Below are positions 10,790-22,576 of a stretch of DNA of 64,000 nucleotides, one piece after another. The stretch is from contig CM057057.1 of assembly GCA_029945375.1 (NCBI GenBank), forward strand, positions 2,294,001 through 2,358,000. The letters are read 5' to 3'. A program made the position numbers and the translations under genes. The stretch's first letter is position 1, and each line of letters starts with the position of its first letter. This DNA comes from Agaricus subrufescens. Taxonomy: Eukaryota; Basidiomycota; Agaricomycetes; Agaricales; Agaricaceae. The notes below the pieces were generated by a model that did not search any database, was not told the DNA's origin, and saw nothing but the letters and a program-made list of their open reading frames with translations.

Positions 10790-13700
10790 ATGGACGCTCC
10801 CGTCGGTTCAGTCGTCACCGTTCCACAGGGCAGGGGCGTCGTCCGTTTCGCCGGCCCAACCCAGTTCCAGGTCGGCAAATGGATAGGCATCGAGCTCTAC
10901 GAGCCCAACGGCAAGAACGATGGCTCCGTCAACGGCGTCGTCTACTTCACCTGCAAGATGAACCATGGGGTCTTTGTCCGCCAGAGCCAGCTCAAGGCCG
11001 TCCATGGAATGGAAGAGCACCCTCCGGTGCGCTCTGCTATCTTTGCTATCAAGCAGAATCTGATGATGCTGCCTGCAGCGACCCCGCCCGCAGGGCCACC
11101 AACGCTCCAACAGTAAGAGCATCCTCAAGACAACCGTAGCCGCGTCCAGCAGCGCGTCTTCTCCAAGATCGCAGAGCCCTTCGACAAAAGTCGCCCCCCA
11201 AACCACACCTGTAGCCAACAGGATCGCTAGAACAACCACCGCGTCTCCTACCAAACGTCCGCCCACCCTGAACGTCCAACAACCTCGCCGACCCATCGCA
11301 TCTCGACAATCTACTGGCTCAGATGTCCCTCCGAGCCCAGCTTCTCATTCTCCCTTACCTTCCAAACCTCCTTCTGTCCTGAATTCTCCCGGACCGCTTC
11401 ATGCTAAACCCCCAGCTGCTCTCGCTTCTGCGGTTAAACAAACCCCGCGAACGTCTTCCCCACTTAGTCTACCACCCGAACAAGCAGAGCCGGCAATTCA
11501 CCACCCAGTGTCTACATCCCCTCGAGTAGCCACTTCGGTAGTTGAGAGCTTCCGACCACGGCCTGTGTCTCCGGCTCTCGTATGTCTCTATTTCCCTTTT
11601 GGCACAGATATCTCACTTAACCGATGCCCCTTTCAGCGTCCACCAGATGACGCTGAAATCCAGGAACTCCGTGTCAAAGTTCGCGTCCTTGAAGCCAAAC
11701 GTACCGATGATGCTCGTCATATTCGTGAACTTGAATCTCAAATTGAAGACGCGAAAAATTTTATCGCCGTTAAACCGAAGTTACAGCTCAAGCTAAGCCA
11801 ACTGCAACAAGATCTTATCACTACTAAGCGTGATTTGGCTGACTCACAACAACTATGTCAATTGGCTGAAGGAAGGGTTGCCGATGCTCAAGACCAATTG
11901 GAAATGGCTATGCTTGACAAAGAAATGGCCGAGGAAAAATCCGAAGTCGCTCAAGCCGAATTAGGGGAGTTGCAAGAAAAGTTAGCGGTCCTGCAGGTTG
12001 AGATGAAAGTGTTAAAGGGCGGCGATGAGAGTGGAGGTGTTACTGTTTATCTCAACATCTTCTTTCATTGCCTGACCCCTTGTCATTTAGAGAATGCTAA
12101 CGCTGATGGTGAACCCTCTGCAAAAAGCTCTCTCGCATACATCCAGCTGGAGAAGCAAAATGAGAGGCTGAAAGAAGCTCTCATCAAGTGAGGAGTAGGA
12201 TTATATCCTGTCTCGCTCTTGAATCTGACTCGTGAATAGACTGCGTGATCTATCACAAGATACTGAGCTTGAGCAACGCAGACGGATACAAGAGATGGAG
12301 AAAGATATCGAAATTCTTGACGAGCTTCAAGGCTAGTAATCATCTTCTCTTCTCAACTTCTATCTTCTGAATTTTACGTTCCAGTCCAATACGACGAGAC
12401 TCTAATAAAGCTCTCTAATGCCGAAACTGAAATCGAAGGACTCAAACTTCAACTAGACGATGCATCGCACGCTGAAGATCTTCTGCTCAATTTAACAGAA
12501 CGGAATCTAGAATTGGGTGGGGTATGTCCGTCCTCCTCGCCACCAGGCCAAGAAGTGCTTAACGCAATCATTTGGATAGAAAATAGAAGAAATGCGCATT
12601 ACGATCGAAGATCTCGAAGCTCTCAAAGAACTTAATGACGAATTAGAGGAGAATCATCTCGAAACGGAGAAACAACTGTATGACGATATCGGTACGCTGT
12701 CATAGGTTCCACGTTTTCCTTCAGACTTGAAAGCTTGATTGCAGAAACACGCGATACTCAAATTCGGGAACAACAGAGCAAAATCACTTCCCTGGAAGAT
12801 GCCTACCAAGACCTGGAAGGAACTGTCAGTCAATTCAGGGAGCTTGTAATACAACTGCAATCGTTTGTTTACTTCTTACTCCAATAAGCTAGTTCTAATC
12901 TCTCTTTCCTCAGCGAACTCGATAGCCTGCGTGCTCAAACACAGACTGCTCAGAGCGAGTCAGCGACTGCTGCATCCCAGGCAGCTGCCATGATTTCTCT
13001 GAATATGAAGCTTCAATCTTCCGCTGCTAAGAATCAGGCCAAGAATATCGATCTTGAGATCTGGAAATTAGACGCCAGAGAATCCAAGGAATTATTATCT
13101 ATCGTTCAGGTGCGTCCACTTGATCCAAAAAAAGACATCATTCAACATTCATTCTATTTCTTCACCAGCCCTATCTCCCACAGCTTTATACCCAATCCGA
13201 TTCCGATGCGGCCTATTGTTACCTTTTCTTCCTCCGCCTTTCCCATAAATTAAACCTAATCAATACCGTAATTGCGTCAAAGCATAACATCTCTGAATCA
13301 CTCAACGGCCCGGGACCTATATCAGAAATACTCGTTGGTATATGTGAAATGCGCGGACGTATAGCGCAATTATCGATCTTGTGTAAGAGGTTCTCTGCGA
13401 TTCTGAGAAGGGATGTGGAAGTCTTCTTGAATGATGGTGCAAGAATTTACGGAGAGTTTGCATCATTTGAAAAGAGGATTGATATGCATCTGGACTTGTT
13501 AAGGAGGGATGAATTTAGAGAGATGGAGTGTGTTAATGACGTGGATAGGTCAGTGTTCTTCTCTCTCACTCTTGTGCGAATACTGATTCAATAATCATCA
13601 TTATCTAGGATTCAGGCAGAATTTGAACTCTTAGCAGAAAGGTGTTTCGCCAACTCGGAATATGATCTTGCGGAACGGGAGTTGGGGTATTCGGTCTCAT

Positions 13701-15653
13701 TTGATTCGGATCTGGATACCTTTTCTTCATCCATTGCGCTTACAAAAAGTTGTGTCGCGACTATATTGGAAGATAAAGGTACAGCATCAGCTTACTCTAG
13801 CCTTTACCCCTTCCCGCTGACACCGGTTACAGATGTCGTATTGGAATTGGACGGACGCGATATCGAAACGGAGTTACTTGGACCTTTGCAAAAACTTCTG
13901 GATCAATGTAAGAGTGTGAAGGTGTTATCCAAGTACGTATCGTTGTTGTTCCGTGACATTGTGGACGCCTCAACTCAAACTTGCCTATCAAAGGAAAATG
14001 ACGAAACGATTCGATGACTTAATGCAGGAATCCGCGGCTCTAAAGGCCTCAATCATTCCCCAGCTAAAGGCTCTAAGTAATCCCGTTGCCGGGCTAGTTG
14101 ATTTCGGTATCCAAGTAAGTAAAAAAAGCTTTACGTAGTTTCGTGTGGGGTACATCGACTAATCCGTTTATCAAGCTCGCGCGACCGATCATGGAGCATA
14201 CTAATAACGCTCGGAGCTCTCAATCTGCCTTCTTGCTAAATAAAGTTCTCGAATTCGTTAAAGAGACAGGCACGAAGACCGTCGCTAAAAACCTGAAACC
14301 TGGGGAATCGGTTTGGGAAGCGGTGGGAATGGCTATTTCCAGGTTGGTGGAGGAAGGTTCAAAGTTGTTGCCCTTGATACTCGAAAATGAGAATGTCATC
14401 AAGAGTAAGTTGTCCCCACCCTCCTTTTTTACCCTAGTCTTTTCCTTTAAAGGCAATGATCTACCGCCTAGCTCTTTTTGTACTGACTCACCCTACCCGT
14501 TTCCTTTCGCGGTCATGATTTTCCGCTAATCGGTTATCTGTTCTAGTCACGGGCTTGCCACCCTGGGTCGTACGTATAGAAGAAATCAAAGCTGCACTCG
14601 AGGTCAACGTAGAAGCAGAACGGAAAGTCGCGAAACTTAATGATGAAATGCAGGGTTTAATGCGCACTTTGAAATCAAAGGACCAGAGTATCCAGGAAGC
14701 CACTGTCAAAATTGAATGGATGGAAAGAAGAATGGAGGCGGCGAAAAGACAAGCGGAACTTATCGCTAATCTCGAGAATGAATTATTAGACGCAAAGAAG
14801 CAAAGCAGGGACTATGAAGAAGCCATGGAACATCTTCAAAGCGACTTGGATGATTTGGAGCAGGACAATGCGAAACTAAAAGCGTTAACGGCTGGGGAAG
14901 AGAAGCAGGGTCTGTTTTCTTTTGTTTCAAGGCACGGGCCGTGCAAGTTATTGATCTTTTTATCAGTGCCTGGCGCGCAAGCAATTGAGGCGGAAAATAT
15001 TCCCATTGAGGGAAGCCTGGAAACATCATATCTGTTGGAACAGGTATGCCTCCCCGCCCGCACTGTCAGCGGATACTTTAACTTTTGCTGACATTTTACG
15101 ATTATAGATTGAGGCACTCCGTGGAACTGTCCGCTTCCTCCGAACCGAGAATTCATACCTAAAAGGCCAAGACTTGCTTCGCGAACTGGAAACCCTACCT
15201 CGGCTGAACATCCCTATTTTATCAACACCGCGTTCGGCGACACCACCATTAATTCCTTCCGGATTATCGGATACCTCTACGGATAGTGAGGGTGACGATG
15301 ATCGGTCTTCGGACGAAGAAGGAGGTGAAGGTCTGATTAATGGTTCAAGGGTGATCAGGTTGAATAGGAAATCACGACCGACGTTGCGGTCGCTTACGAA
15401 TGAAACAAAGGCACTATACCGGGATGTTATTCGGTTCTCATCATCGCCAAGGGTTGTAAACCTGTCAGCTTTAAACGCTCAGAGGTCAGGGAACAGTGAT
15501 GGACAAGTTTGTGGTGGTGGACGTGGATGGATGCCAAAGAAACATACACCCGCTGCTCAAGTGCTAGAAAGGAAAGCGCAGGCGGAGAAACTGGGTAGGA
15601 GGGTGCAGGGTCTTTTGGAGCGGGCCAGTGTCCTGACGCATAGGGTGGGTTGA
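10790..15653 (+). CDS. DCTN1: Dynactin large subunit p150Glued (CAP-Gly protein)
   Basis: The first exon (10790-11026, 79 codons) is an almost bare CAP-Gly domain: VGSVVTVPQGRGVVRF, GKWIGIEL, the tubulin/EB-binding GKNDGSVNG and GVFVRQSQL. A 52-nt intron (11027-11078) leads to a Ser/Pro/Lys-rich basic region (about residues 80-220), then a long coiled coil starting at PDDAEIQELRVKVRVLEAK, further exons with a globular alpha-helical segment, a second coiled coil near 14560-14880, and the dynactin-family motif IEALRGTVRFLRTENSYLKG at about 15110-15180. The product is a very intron-rich gene of roughly 1,250-1,350 residues, normal for the family. It links dynein to microtubules and cargo. Many internal exon borders were not resolved individually. 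It is divergent from raptor. Confidence 0.93.
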
Positions 15654-16121
15654 TTGTTTATTGGGGACAGATCGTACATTGGTAGATATACCAAATTACA
15701 GGCTTTTATGTATATGGATACTCACGCTAGGCTAATGAATGACACTGATTTGCTCCGGTTCCGATGATGTTGGTGTTGTTTACATTTTGCCAACAAAGGC
15801 ATTATTGTCCTGTCTACCAGTGGGATGTCAATCCCTGGGCCACGGGCTGGGTCTGGACTGGACTCCATATTTCGGTGTGACATCAGTGTGTACGACGTGC
15901 CGCAGTAAAAACAAAGTTAAGCGGGCGTGGGCGTGGCGGGTCGAAAACATAAGTGGAGACCGGAACCCTGAGTGCCTGTCCATTACGACATATTTGCGGC
16001 ACAAGGAGACGGAAAACAAAGTCTCACTTCGCCACATCTTTATTAACATTCCTAGCCGCTTTCTCCGTCTCTTTAACTCCTCCCATACACATTAATATCC
16101 CTAGCTGTGTGGAGAACCCGA
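15654..16121. other. Intergenic, promoter region of the zinc-finger gene
   Basis: About 470 bp hold the dynactin 3' end and the leader of the gene at 16122. A pyrimidine-rich plus-strand run (about 16060-16110) precedes the ATG, as expected for a fungal leader. No gene is seen. Confidence 0.45.
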
Positions 16122-18331
16122 ATGTCAGAACATAGCAGTCCGGTGAGTCCTCCAGTGCCTCCAGGTCGCTGCCTATGGTCTGCTGACTCGCCCGTCGCTG
16201 TCTCGTCGTGGCAGATTGAACCACAACACGAGGTGGCGGAGGCCAAGAAACGGCGGTCGAATGCCAAGTTTGATAGTGACATGGGGAGCCGACGATCCGC
16301 GACTCCGACTGTGTGGCCTTGTCAGATCAACGGGTGCACCAAGACTTTTGTGAGGGAAGCCGATCTCAAGAGGCATCAGAAGACGACGAAGACGCATTCA
16401 AATCCCAGCTTGTGAGTTTCTCTGTTATGGCTTTTCGGAGTTCCCTGTGGCGTGCTGACTGACCCTTTGGCCACTTCTTGCCCAGCCAATGTCAGGACTG
16501 CAATGCCCGTTTCACCAGGGTGCGTTTTTTTTCTGAAATAAGATGTCTACAGCGGCGCTGACAGTGATGCAGACGGATGCCCTAAGGCGGCACAGGAGAT
16601 CAAGGTAGAGACCCCGCCGGAATGTGGTGATGCTGTTTGCTTACCCCCTTTATCCCCCTCCGTGTGTAGACATCATGTTAATCAGGAACTTCATGCTCCA
16701 AGAACATCATCTGAGCTATCCGGCGCGATATCGATACCAGGGTTCAGATCAGCAGGATCCTCGTCGCTGTCGGACGGATCGACGCGTAGTCGCAGTCTCT
16801 CGCCCCGCCCGTCGCTCGCCCAAGGGCAGGAGCGGCGGGAGAGGGAACGCAGGTCCCGAGAGCCTGAGCCTGCGGGAGGCGTCTCACGGTATCCGCGGTA
16901 TGTTCAAAACACTGACATGAGAACTCGTGCGTTCACTTCTTGTTTCCGTTGCCTGTCAATCGCTGAGCGTGCCATCTTCTATTACTATTTAGTTTGTTCT
17001 CTGAACTCACGCTTACCGTCACCGCCATTACCTTCAACCTCGCCTCCTCCGACATCATTCCGAGGACAGCCCACGCATTCTTCTTCGCTCAATGCCATAT
17101 TGGCGTCACCCATCCCTACACCTCGTCTCCAGCCGGTCAAGTGGGCAATTGAAAACGCTGATTCGCTATGCGGCCGGACATCACCGCCACCACGGCTACC
17201 CCCCTCATCATTACGGGGAGATTCAAATTTCGTACCTCGCTCGGCTATCGACCCTACGCTTCTGCCGCGCCAGTCTCTTAGTCATGCAAATAGCCCCGGC
17301 CCAGGAAAGGATATGCGTTCTGCAAGAAACAAGTGTGCTATTGTAAGCGCTTCTAGTAAGGAGCAGCTTGTAGCTCCGCTCTCCCTGCTACCACCCATAG
17401 CATCCGCTCGCCCCGACTCTCGATCTACCCCGAGTTTTGACTTTGACTCTTCTGGCTCAGAAGATAACGAGGACGAAGGGGAAGAGTATGATGAACTATT
17501 ACCCTCATCGCCCGAACCCGAGCTAGAAGACTCGGAAGGACCAAGTTTCAGAAATCGTACCCACAGCATTTCGGGTACAGAGGCCTGTATCAACCCTGGT
17601 ATCACCGAGGAAGGGGCCATGGATGCCGTATTCACACACCGAGAACGGGAGCGGAAGAAGGTTTTTTCCGAAAGTCTGGCGAAGGATACGCGCGGATTGG
17701 GGGATTTCGGAGGGATCGAAATCCGAATGGGCAGTATGGCCGATCATGATGGATTACCATCCCTCACCAAGGTATCACCATCACTATCGTCATCTTCACT
17801 ATCGTCTACTACCCTCGTGAACGATAGCTATGATGCTCATTCTCGGTGCGGTCTTCCGGATATGCACCACAAACCGGGAAAAAGAATCCATGCAACCCCC
17901 ATCCACTCTTCTCCACCCTTCATGAATCGTCATCATCGTGATCACAGCCAAAGTGACGACGAAGACGAGGATAAAATGGATGTACGCCCCGATAAAACTT
18001 TCTCGGGTATGGACATAGATGGGAGGAGTAATATCAAGGTCTATACTACTAGGCCTGTTGGAGCAGGAGAACGTGCTACTGGTGCTGTTCGTATGAAAGG
18101 CGGAAGGTTAGGCAAGTTGAAAATGCATGGATTGCATGAGTATGGCGATGACGACGAAGAGAATTATGGAGCATACCCTCCTGCGTCGGGCCGATCCCAC
18201 CCTCAGTACCTCGCTTATGACCTTGGGGAACACATGGTTCGCCCGGGTAAGTGGCTTACTGCCCTACCCTCCCATCCCTGAAATTGATTAATTCTCCTTC
18301 CAAACCCTTCACATTAGAACTCTTAACTTAG
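16122..18331 (+). CDS. C2H2 zinc-finger transcription factor with long disordered tail
   Basis: The start MSEHSSP is followed by a strong donor (GTGAGT at 16143) and re-entry at IEPQHEVAEAKKRRSNAK. Finger 1 reads CQINGCTKTFVREADLKRH followed by HSN; finger 2 starts CQDCNARFTR and is completed across an intron by TDALRRHRRSRHH. These are classic C2H2 spacings. The rest (about 500 residues from about 16670) is Ser/Pro-rich and acidic, with tracts such as SSGSEDNEDEGEEYDELL and SDDEDEDKMDV, typical of a disordered activation region. The last intron (18247-18317) gives the end RPELLT; if unspliced, the frame closes at 18281 instead. Target genes are unknown. This gene is not closely related to the Msn2-like pair further right. 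Confidence 0.8.
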
Positions 18332-19417
18332 CCGAAGCACCCGCGATTCAATAAGCGACCCCAGTTCCACTGGCATATGATAGATTTCCGTTTATTTTCG
18401 GAATAATTGTTATAAAGCACCAATTAGTTCAAATCCGTCCACGCCACAATTACGACCTAACTCCCACCCAACCTCCCCGGCATCCATACAACGTCAATTC
18501 CGGCAGTGTTATATTCCATCCTCTCATCGATGAAACATTTTAAATCAATGAAGGATATGCGTAATACGTCATCTACGGCATCAACTTGATCTCTTGTCTT
18601 GCTTGCTCGCTATCATTCATCATCTCTGGTCTTCGGCCCCCTCCAATAAACCGCTGGTTCGTTGTTAATTAGTCATCTCTCTCTGCTTCCCTCTACTGTT
18701 CCAGGACTAACTTTTTCTTTATCATTGTTTGTTATGGTTCGACCTGTTGTATATTTTGTTTGTCATAATTTTCTTTTCCTTTTTTTTTCTTTTTTTAAAT
18801 TCTTTTTGCGGTCTCTCGGCTATATTTTTTGGTTTGATTGATGCAACGTTTTTTTTTTTACTCGATACTATTATTCGGTATTTTTTTTTCTTTTGGGTAA
18901 TAGTGTTATTTAGTTCTCTCGTCTCTTAGTGATTTCCCTCGTGTCTTCTTAATGCCTTTTCTTCTTTCTGACCCCCCTCTCCTCCCTGCCGTTCTCTAGA
19001 CTTAAAGATGGGCTTAATATTTGGTGAAAGAATTCCACTCCCCAAAAAAAGACGACTGCTCTGCTCTTTAGCTTGTATCCTCTCTCTCTCACTCTCACTC
19101 TATCTCTACTTACGGTATCTGTCTATCGACAAAGAATTCTTGGGTTAGCTAGCTCTGGTTTTTGAATGTATTGTTAGCTCGACAGTTTTATATAAAAAAT
19201 ACAAAAATTTTGACATTCTGTATTCAAAAACTTTTTGACTTGCCGAAACGTTTTTTTTTGCGAGTGTCATGTATTGGAACATTTCTCTAATGGATATATT
19301 TCTACGAACAAAAGACACTTTTTGCAAACCAGAAACTATTTTGATTTGAGTTTTCGAAGTTGTATTGACATTGTTGAGAATGTCGACGTATCCAAATGCT
19401 ATTTCGCTTGCTGGTAT
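18332..19417. other. Convergent intergenic, T-rich
   Basis: The 1.1 kb between the zinc-finger gene and adenosine kinase has strong T-tracts at about 18715-18905 and a CT repeat at about 19078-19110. A Phe-rich open frame at 18729-18929 is a translation of T-runs, not a gene. It probably holds both 3' UTRs. Confidence 0.5.
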
Positions 19418-20761
19418 TTAAAGGAGATTGACTTTGGGGAACTTGTATTGAGGTCCACTCTACAAAGAAAAAACATAAGCAACCCAAAATACCGAAAGAA
19501 AATACCAATGTTTTTACCTGTTGAACACACATAGCAGCAAGCTGATGACCCAAAAGCACACTCTCCTCCAAGCCCTTACCCAAAACATACGCCGCCACAA
19601 ACCCTCCAGCAAACGCATCCCCCGCCCCATTCGTATCCACGATCTCCTCCCTCCTCAACGGTTTCACCGGAACCCTAACCACCTTCTCCCCCTCTTCCTT
19701 CGCCGCAGCAGCAGCAGCGCCTCCCCCAGAAACCGCAACAGTTTCCTTATCTCCATGTGTAAAAATTACTATCCTCTGACGGCTGGGGTTAGATTTTTCG
19801 TAAAGGGAGAGAGAGCGAGCTATTCCTTCGAGATCGTTTTTCGGGCCTGGGTAGTTGGTTGCTGTGGCCCAGGCTTCGGCTTCGGATTCGTTGGCGATGA
19901 GGATGTCGATGTGCGGGAGTATTTTTTGGACGTTTGAAGTGAAGAATTGGGCGATGAAGGGTGCGGAGAGGTTCATTATGAATGTCTGTGAGATAGTGAA
20001 ATTATAGTCGTATATATGTAGACTTGAGTATTCATACCTTGTTTGAGACAGAGGCTTTTTTACTCAACCATTCTACGATGGTGGTACCGTGCGTAAGGAA
20101 ATAGCCTTCTACGTAAAAGACAGAGGCGGATTCGATGTAGGGAAGAACTTGAGGTGATTCGAGGTGGCTTTGTTCTAGTTTCTCTGCACTCTGAAGACTT
20201 GTCACGAGAGATCTTTAGGCGATCCGAGATCAGAATGTATGAAGATTTAAAAAAGATTTGTGTTCGTACCGTTCTTGACCGGTGATGATGACAGCACAAG
20301 CGCCAGTCTTATCACCCTTTTTGACTTGATAAAGGCCCAGAACGCCTTCACGTTCGTTTGCTGCGTTGAGTTGATCGCGGAGATCATCATCTCCTACGCA
20401 TCCAGCGTAAACCACCGATTGAGGTGGGAGGATATACTATTTTTTTTTTTCAATGTGATCCGTGTATGGGTAGTAAAAAGTACGTACCGCAGCACCTCGA
20501 GCAGTGTTTTGCGAGGCACCACCAGCGACATAGATGACTTTCTCTTTCACAATCTCCTCGTAACTAACCCAGAAAGGGTCGAATCAGGGTTCAGAGATCT
20601 ATGCTATGAGATGATGATACGCACATCGGCATATGCTTTTCATCAGCGAGGATCGCGTCGTTGGCTTTCAATCCATACTTTTCCAAGTACTTTTCACCGT
20701 TCAAGACCTGGATATCGAGCAAGGGGTTGCCGAGGCAGAAGACGGAGCATTTAGCAGCCAT
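19418..20761 (-). CDS. ADO1: Adenosine kinase (PfkB family)
   Basis: This enzyme phosphorylates adenosine to AMP in the cytosol, which also clears the adenosine released from S-adenosylhomocysteine. About six exons run from MAAKCSVFCLGNPLLDIQV (20761) to a short last exon ending SGPQYKFPKVNLL (stop at 19418). The N-terminal GNPLLDI substrate-binding motif, VAGGASQNTARGAA, and the C-terminal PfkB signature DTNGAGDAFAGGFVAAYVLG with its catalytic Asp (GAGD) are all present. Length is about 350 residues, normal for the family. A small Gly/Ala/Lys insertion (SGGGAAAAAAKEEGEK) lies before the signature. Splice sites for the last intron are clear (CAG|GTAAAA ... TTTGTAG). Confidence 0.95.
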
Positions 20762-21414
20762 TGATGGTGGTGGAGAAGCGATGAAATGTGTTCGGTAGGA
20801 TCCGAAGGACTATCGCCGATGGCCATGTGCTCGATCGCGCGCCCAGCTGGGCCGACAGACGGCTGACAGGCGCGTCCCTCCGCTGCAGACTCGCAGACCC
20901 TGCTGATGCTGCCCGGATCCCCCCTGCGCTGTCGACCAGGCAGGGAGATTCCATCACAGCCATCAGATGCCGTTGATCCGTGCGACTACACAACTCTGTC
21001 CGCATTCCGTGCAATCCTGTACATACAGGCCTATATGCAGTAGATAAGGATACCAAAAAAGCAAAGAAAACAACCAAGTAATCAAGAAATCTACTTTTGA
21101 ATGTCTAGTTACACGTGCCGATGGAGGCAATTATGGAACGCACGATGCTTTACAAGAATAGGAATAGGGGGCGGTCGGTGCTCTAGTATGGACTAGAACA
21201 CCGCATGCTAGGGTAACATAACTATATGTGCATATGTGGTGAAATGATAGGATAGGAGAATAAGCAGCGTACAAGCGCAGGTTGTAGAAAGGCAGATTAC
21301 AGATCGATACAACGTCCGGATAATAAGGCAAGCATCGTAACACCCTTGTCCCGGCCTAGGCTGACCAGAGCAGGGCATTCTAGGCATAGATATGGTCATA
21401 AGTAGGGCTGAGGT
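20762..21414. other. Intergenic, adenosine kinase promoter side
   Basis: About 650 bp between the ADO1 start and the 3' end of the next minus-strand gene. It is GC-rich close to ADO1 (20780-20960). No gene or repeat is recognised. Confidence 0.45.
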
Positions 21415-22576
21415 CTAGAAAGAATCTCGAACGCGTGACGTCGGCAGGGAGTGTGACGGTAGTTCGGTACGAAGAGAAGAGATGGCCATCATGTTGGCAG
21501 AACTGTATGACTCGCGAGACATGTCAAATCGCGCAGACGACATATACGGGTTGTAAGATGCGGGGTATTTCGGCTTGATGGGAATTGCGGGGGATACCTC
21601 TTCGGACTCGGAGGCGGAAGATTCCACTTGGCGATCCATCGTCGGTTCCGGCTCAGGTGATGGCGAGGGCGAGGGAGGAGACAGATTCAGAATAGGGTGA
21701 GGATTGCCGCCGTCTTCCTGACTGTTCTGCTTGTGGACTTTGAGGTGCTGGAGCAAGTTGTCGTGTCGATTGAAAAATTTCCCGCAAGACGGATGTGTGC
21801 ATTCAAAGGCTGTTCGGGGTCAATATAAAGGCGTAGTCTTTGCAAACAAGCTACTCACGCTTTTCATGAGTGTGGATGGACCGTATATGACGTTTAAGAT
21901 GCTCCCCCCGGTGGAAGCATTTGCCGCAGCCTTCGACTTTGCAAACGTACGTTCTCTTGTCCTTGGGCTCCCCCGGCACTTCTGTGGCCTCTTGTGTAGG
22001 CACGCGGCGTCCTCTGCTTTTCTTGGTGAGATTTGGCACGGGGACCGGAAGCGTGGTGCGGGCTCGAGGGCCGCGACGTTCAGGCGCATAGCCAGGCGAT
22101 GCCGAGCTCTCAAGAAAAGTCAAGGGCGGCGTTGACACGAGCGGAGAAGAACTTCGGGTGGTAGACTGAGAGACGTCCCCAGATTGCGGTATAGGAGACT
22201 CTGTGCTGCTTCGTCCGGGCACATCAACATCATCGGGCTCGGCCGCGGGCGACGGCTTTTTCGACGCAGGCCGCAGCTTCTTGCGAGGGGAAATCGGGTG
22301 ATTGGGTGCGTCGTCCGGTGCGCGGGTGCGCTTTGCGCTGATTCCGGTCTGGGAGCGTGTCCGGGGGCGGGGAAAGACGTCGGACGGGGCGGCGGGGGCG
22401 CTGTCTGGGGCCTGCAAAGGGGCGGGTGAGCGGGAAAGACGGGCGGGCGACGGGCGGCGTACCTGCGAGCGCATGCCGGGCGAGGTGGCGAGGAGGCGGC
22501 GAGGACGTTGTATTTGAGGCGGAGAGACAGGGGCAGAGGACGAAGGCCGGCCAGCCCCTATGTCCAAACTTTTCAT
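21415..22576 (-). CDS. Msn2-like C2H2 zinc-finger regulator, copy A
   Basis: The start MKSLDIGAGRP is the first ATG (22576); eight upstream codons opened by GTG are rejected. A Pro/Ser/Arg-rich N-terminus contains a probable in-frame 51-nt intron (MRSQ|GTACGC ... TTTGCAG|APDS). The signature VPNLTKKSRGRRVPT precedes finger 1 (CKVEGCGKCFHRGEHLKRH) and linker HTHEKP; an intron splits the Pro codon; finger 2 is CTHPSCGKFFNRHDNLLQH. The helices RGEHLKRH and RHDNLLQH match the Msn2/Msn4 pair (EHLKRH, DNLxQH), which reads AGGGG stress elements in yeast. The C-terminus is Ser/Pro/Glu-rich. Total about 370 residues. It is a paralogue of the gene at 32121, head to head with it. DNA target is inferred, not shown. 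Confidence 0.85.

Noticed and set aside
10808..11296. Long minus-strand open frame opposite the dynactin CAP-Gly exon
   Set aside because: Antisense shadow of a GC-rich coding exon with no family resemblance.
18729..18929. Phe/Leu-rich open frame resembling a membrane peptide
   Set aside because: It is a direct translation of T-tracts in a convergent intergenic region and has no splice or start support.
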